Source: Clostridia bacterium (lineage in GTDB: Bacteria > Bacillota_A > Clostridia > Monoglobales > Monoglobaceae). From it: a stretch of DNA of 22,024 nucleotides. The stretch is taken from the NCBI GenBank assembly GCA_017436135.1, contig JAFSDQ010000005.1, positions 1-22,024 of the forward strand, written 5' to 3'. The notes under the pieces are model-generated. The model was given only the letters and a program-made list of their open reading frames with translations, was not told the origin of the DNA and ran no database searches. The position numbers and the translations under genes are program-made. Positions 21,993 to 22,024 of this stretch are shown in pieces (positions within the stretch are counted from its first letter, which is position 1; each line of letters begins with the position of its first letter).

Positions 21993-22024
21993 ATAATCGA
22001 GAGTTTGATCCTGGCTCAGGACGA
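21993..22024 (+). rRNA. 16S ribosomal RNA, 5' end (partial)
   Basis: The universal 27F primer site AGAGTTTGATCCTGGCTCAG is at 22000-22019. By analogy with E. coli numbering (site at 8-27) the mature 5' end is near 21993. The gene runs off the right edge after ACGA. Confidence 0.97.

Overview
The window looks like a chromosomal segment of a low-GC, spore-forming Clostridia-type Firmicute, plausibly a gut Oscillospirales/Clostridiales relative. The reasons are: strong AGGAGG-type ribosome sites; sigma-A promoters with exact 17-base spacers; a SipL-like spore-coat morphogenesis gene; S-layer-homology (SLH) surface proteins; a dockerin-like protein; a Firmicutes-type DUF348/G5/3D cell-wall protein; and an rRNA operon whose 16S gene begins at the right edge. 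Short GC-rich hairpin repeats are scattered through the intergenic regions of an otherwise AT-rich sequence.

Left part (1-5570). A 38-residue orphan ORF and a roughly 142-base hairpin element lie between two near-identical 30-base repeat copies. They are followed by two abutting genes for a heterodimeric ABC exporter: the first subunit carries a degenerate ATPase site and the second a consensus one. Next comes a cytoplasmic TIM-barrel sugar isomerase/epimerase with its own terminator.

Middle (5570-11520). Two large secreted surface proteins follow. The first (719 aa) has a signal peptide, repeated beta-rich modules and a C-terminal pair of dockerin-type calcium loops. It is preceded by a perfect promoter and a long leader holding a 176-base inverted repeat and a start-less GAAAGGAGG element. 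The second (773 aa) has a signal peptide, a beta-rich N-terminal domain, a Big_4-type Ig-like domain, a GTEEP repeat linker and three SLH domains. The region between this gene and the next contains two-hairpin repeat elements.

Right-middle (11520-16410). A 912-aa cytoplasmic glycoside hydrolase family 2 enzyme is followed by a secreted, SLH-anchored GHL10 (DUF187) putative glycosidase that starts with TTG. A perfect 22-bp stem separates this pair from the minus-strand block.

Right (16410-22024). On the minus strand are a SipL-like gene with a candidate sigma-E promoter, and an overlapping trmN6-like/rsmI pair of RNA methyltransferases. On the plus strand are a secreted DUF348/G5/3D protein with a UUCG-loop terminator, then two tandem consensus rrn promoters, a structured rRNA leader and the first bases of 16S rRNA.

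Common themes are cell-surface construction (SLH anchoring, a dockerin partner, wall hydrolase-like proteins) and translation-related RNA modification next to an rRNA operon. No CRISPR array, phage genes, transposase or tRNA was seen.
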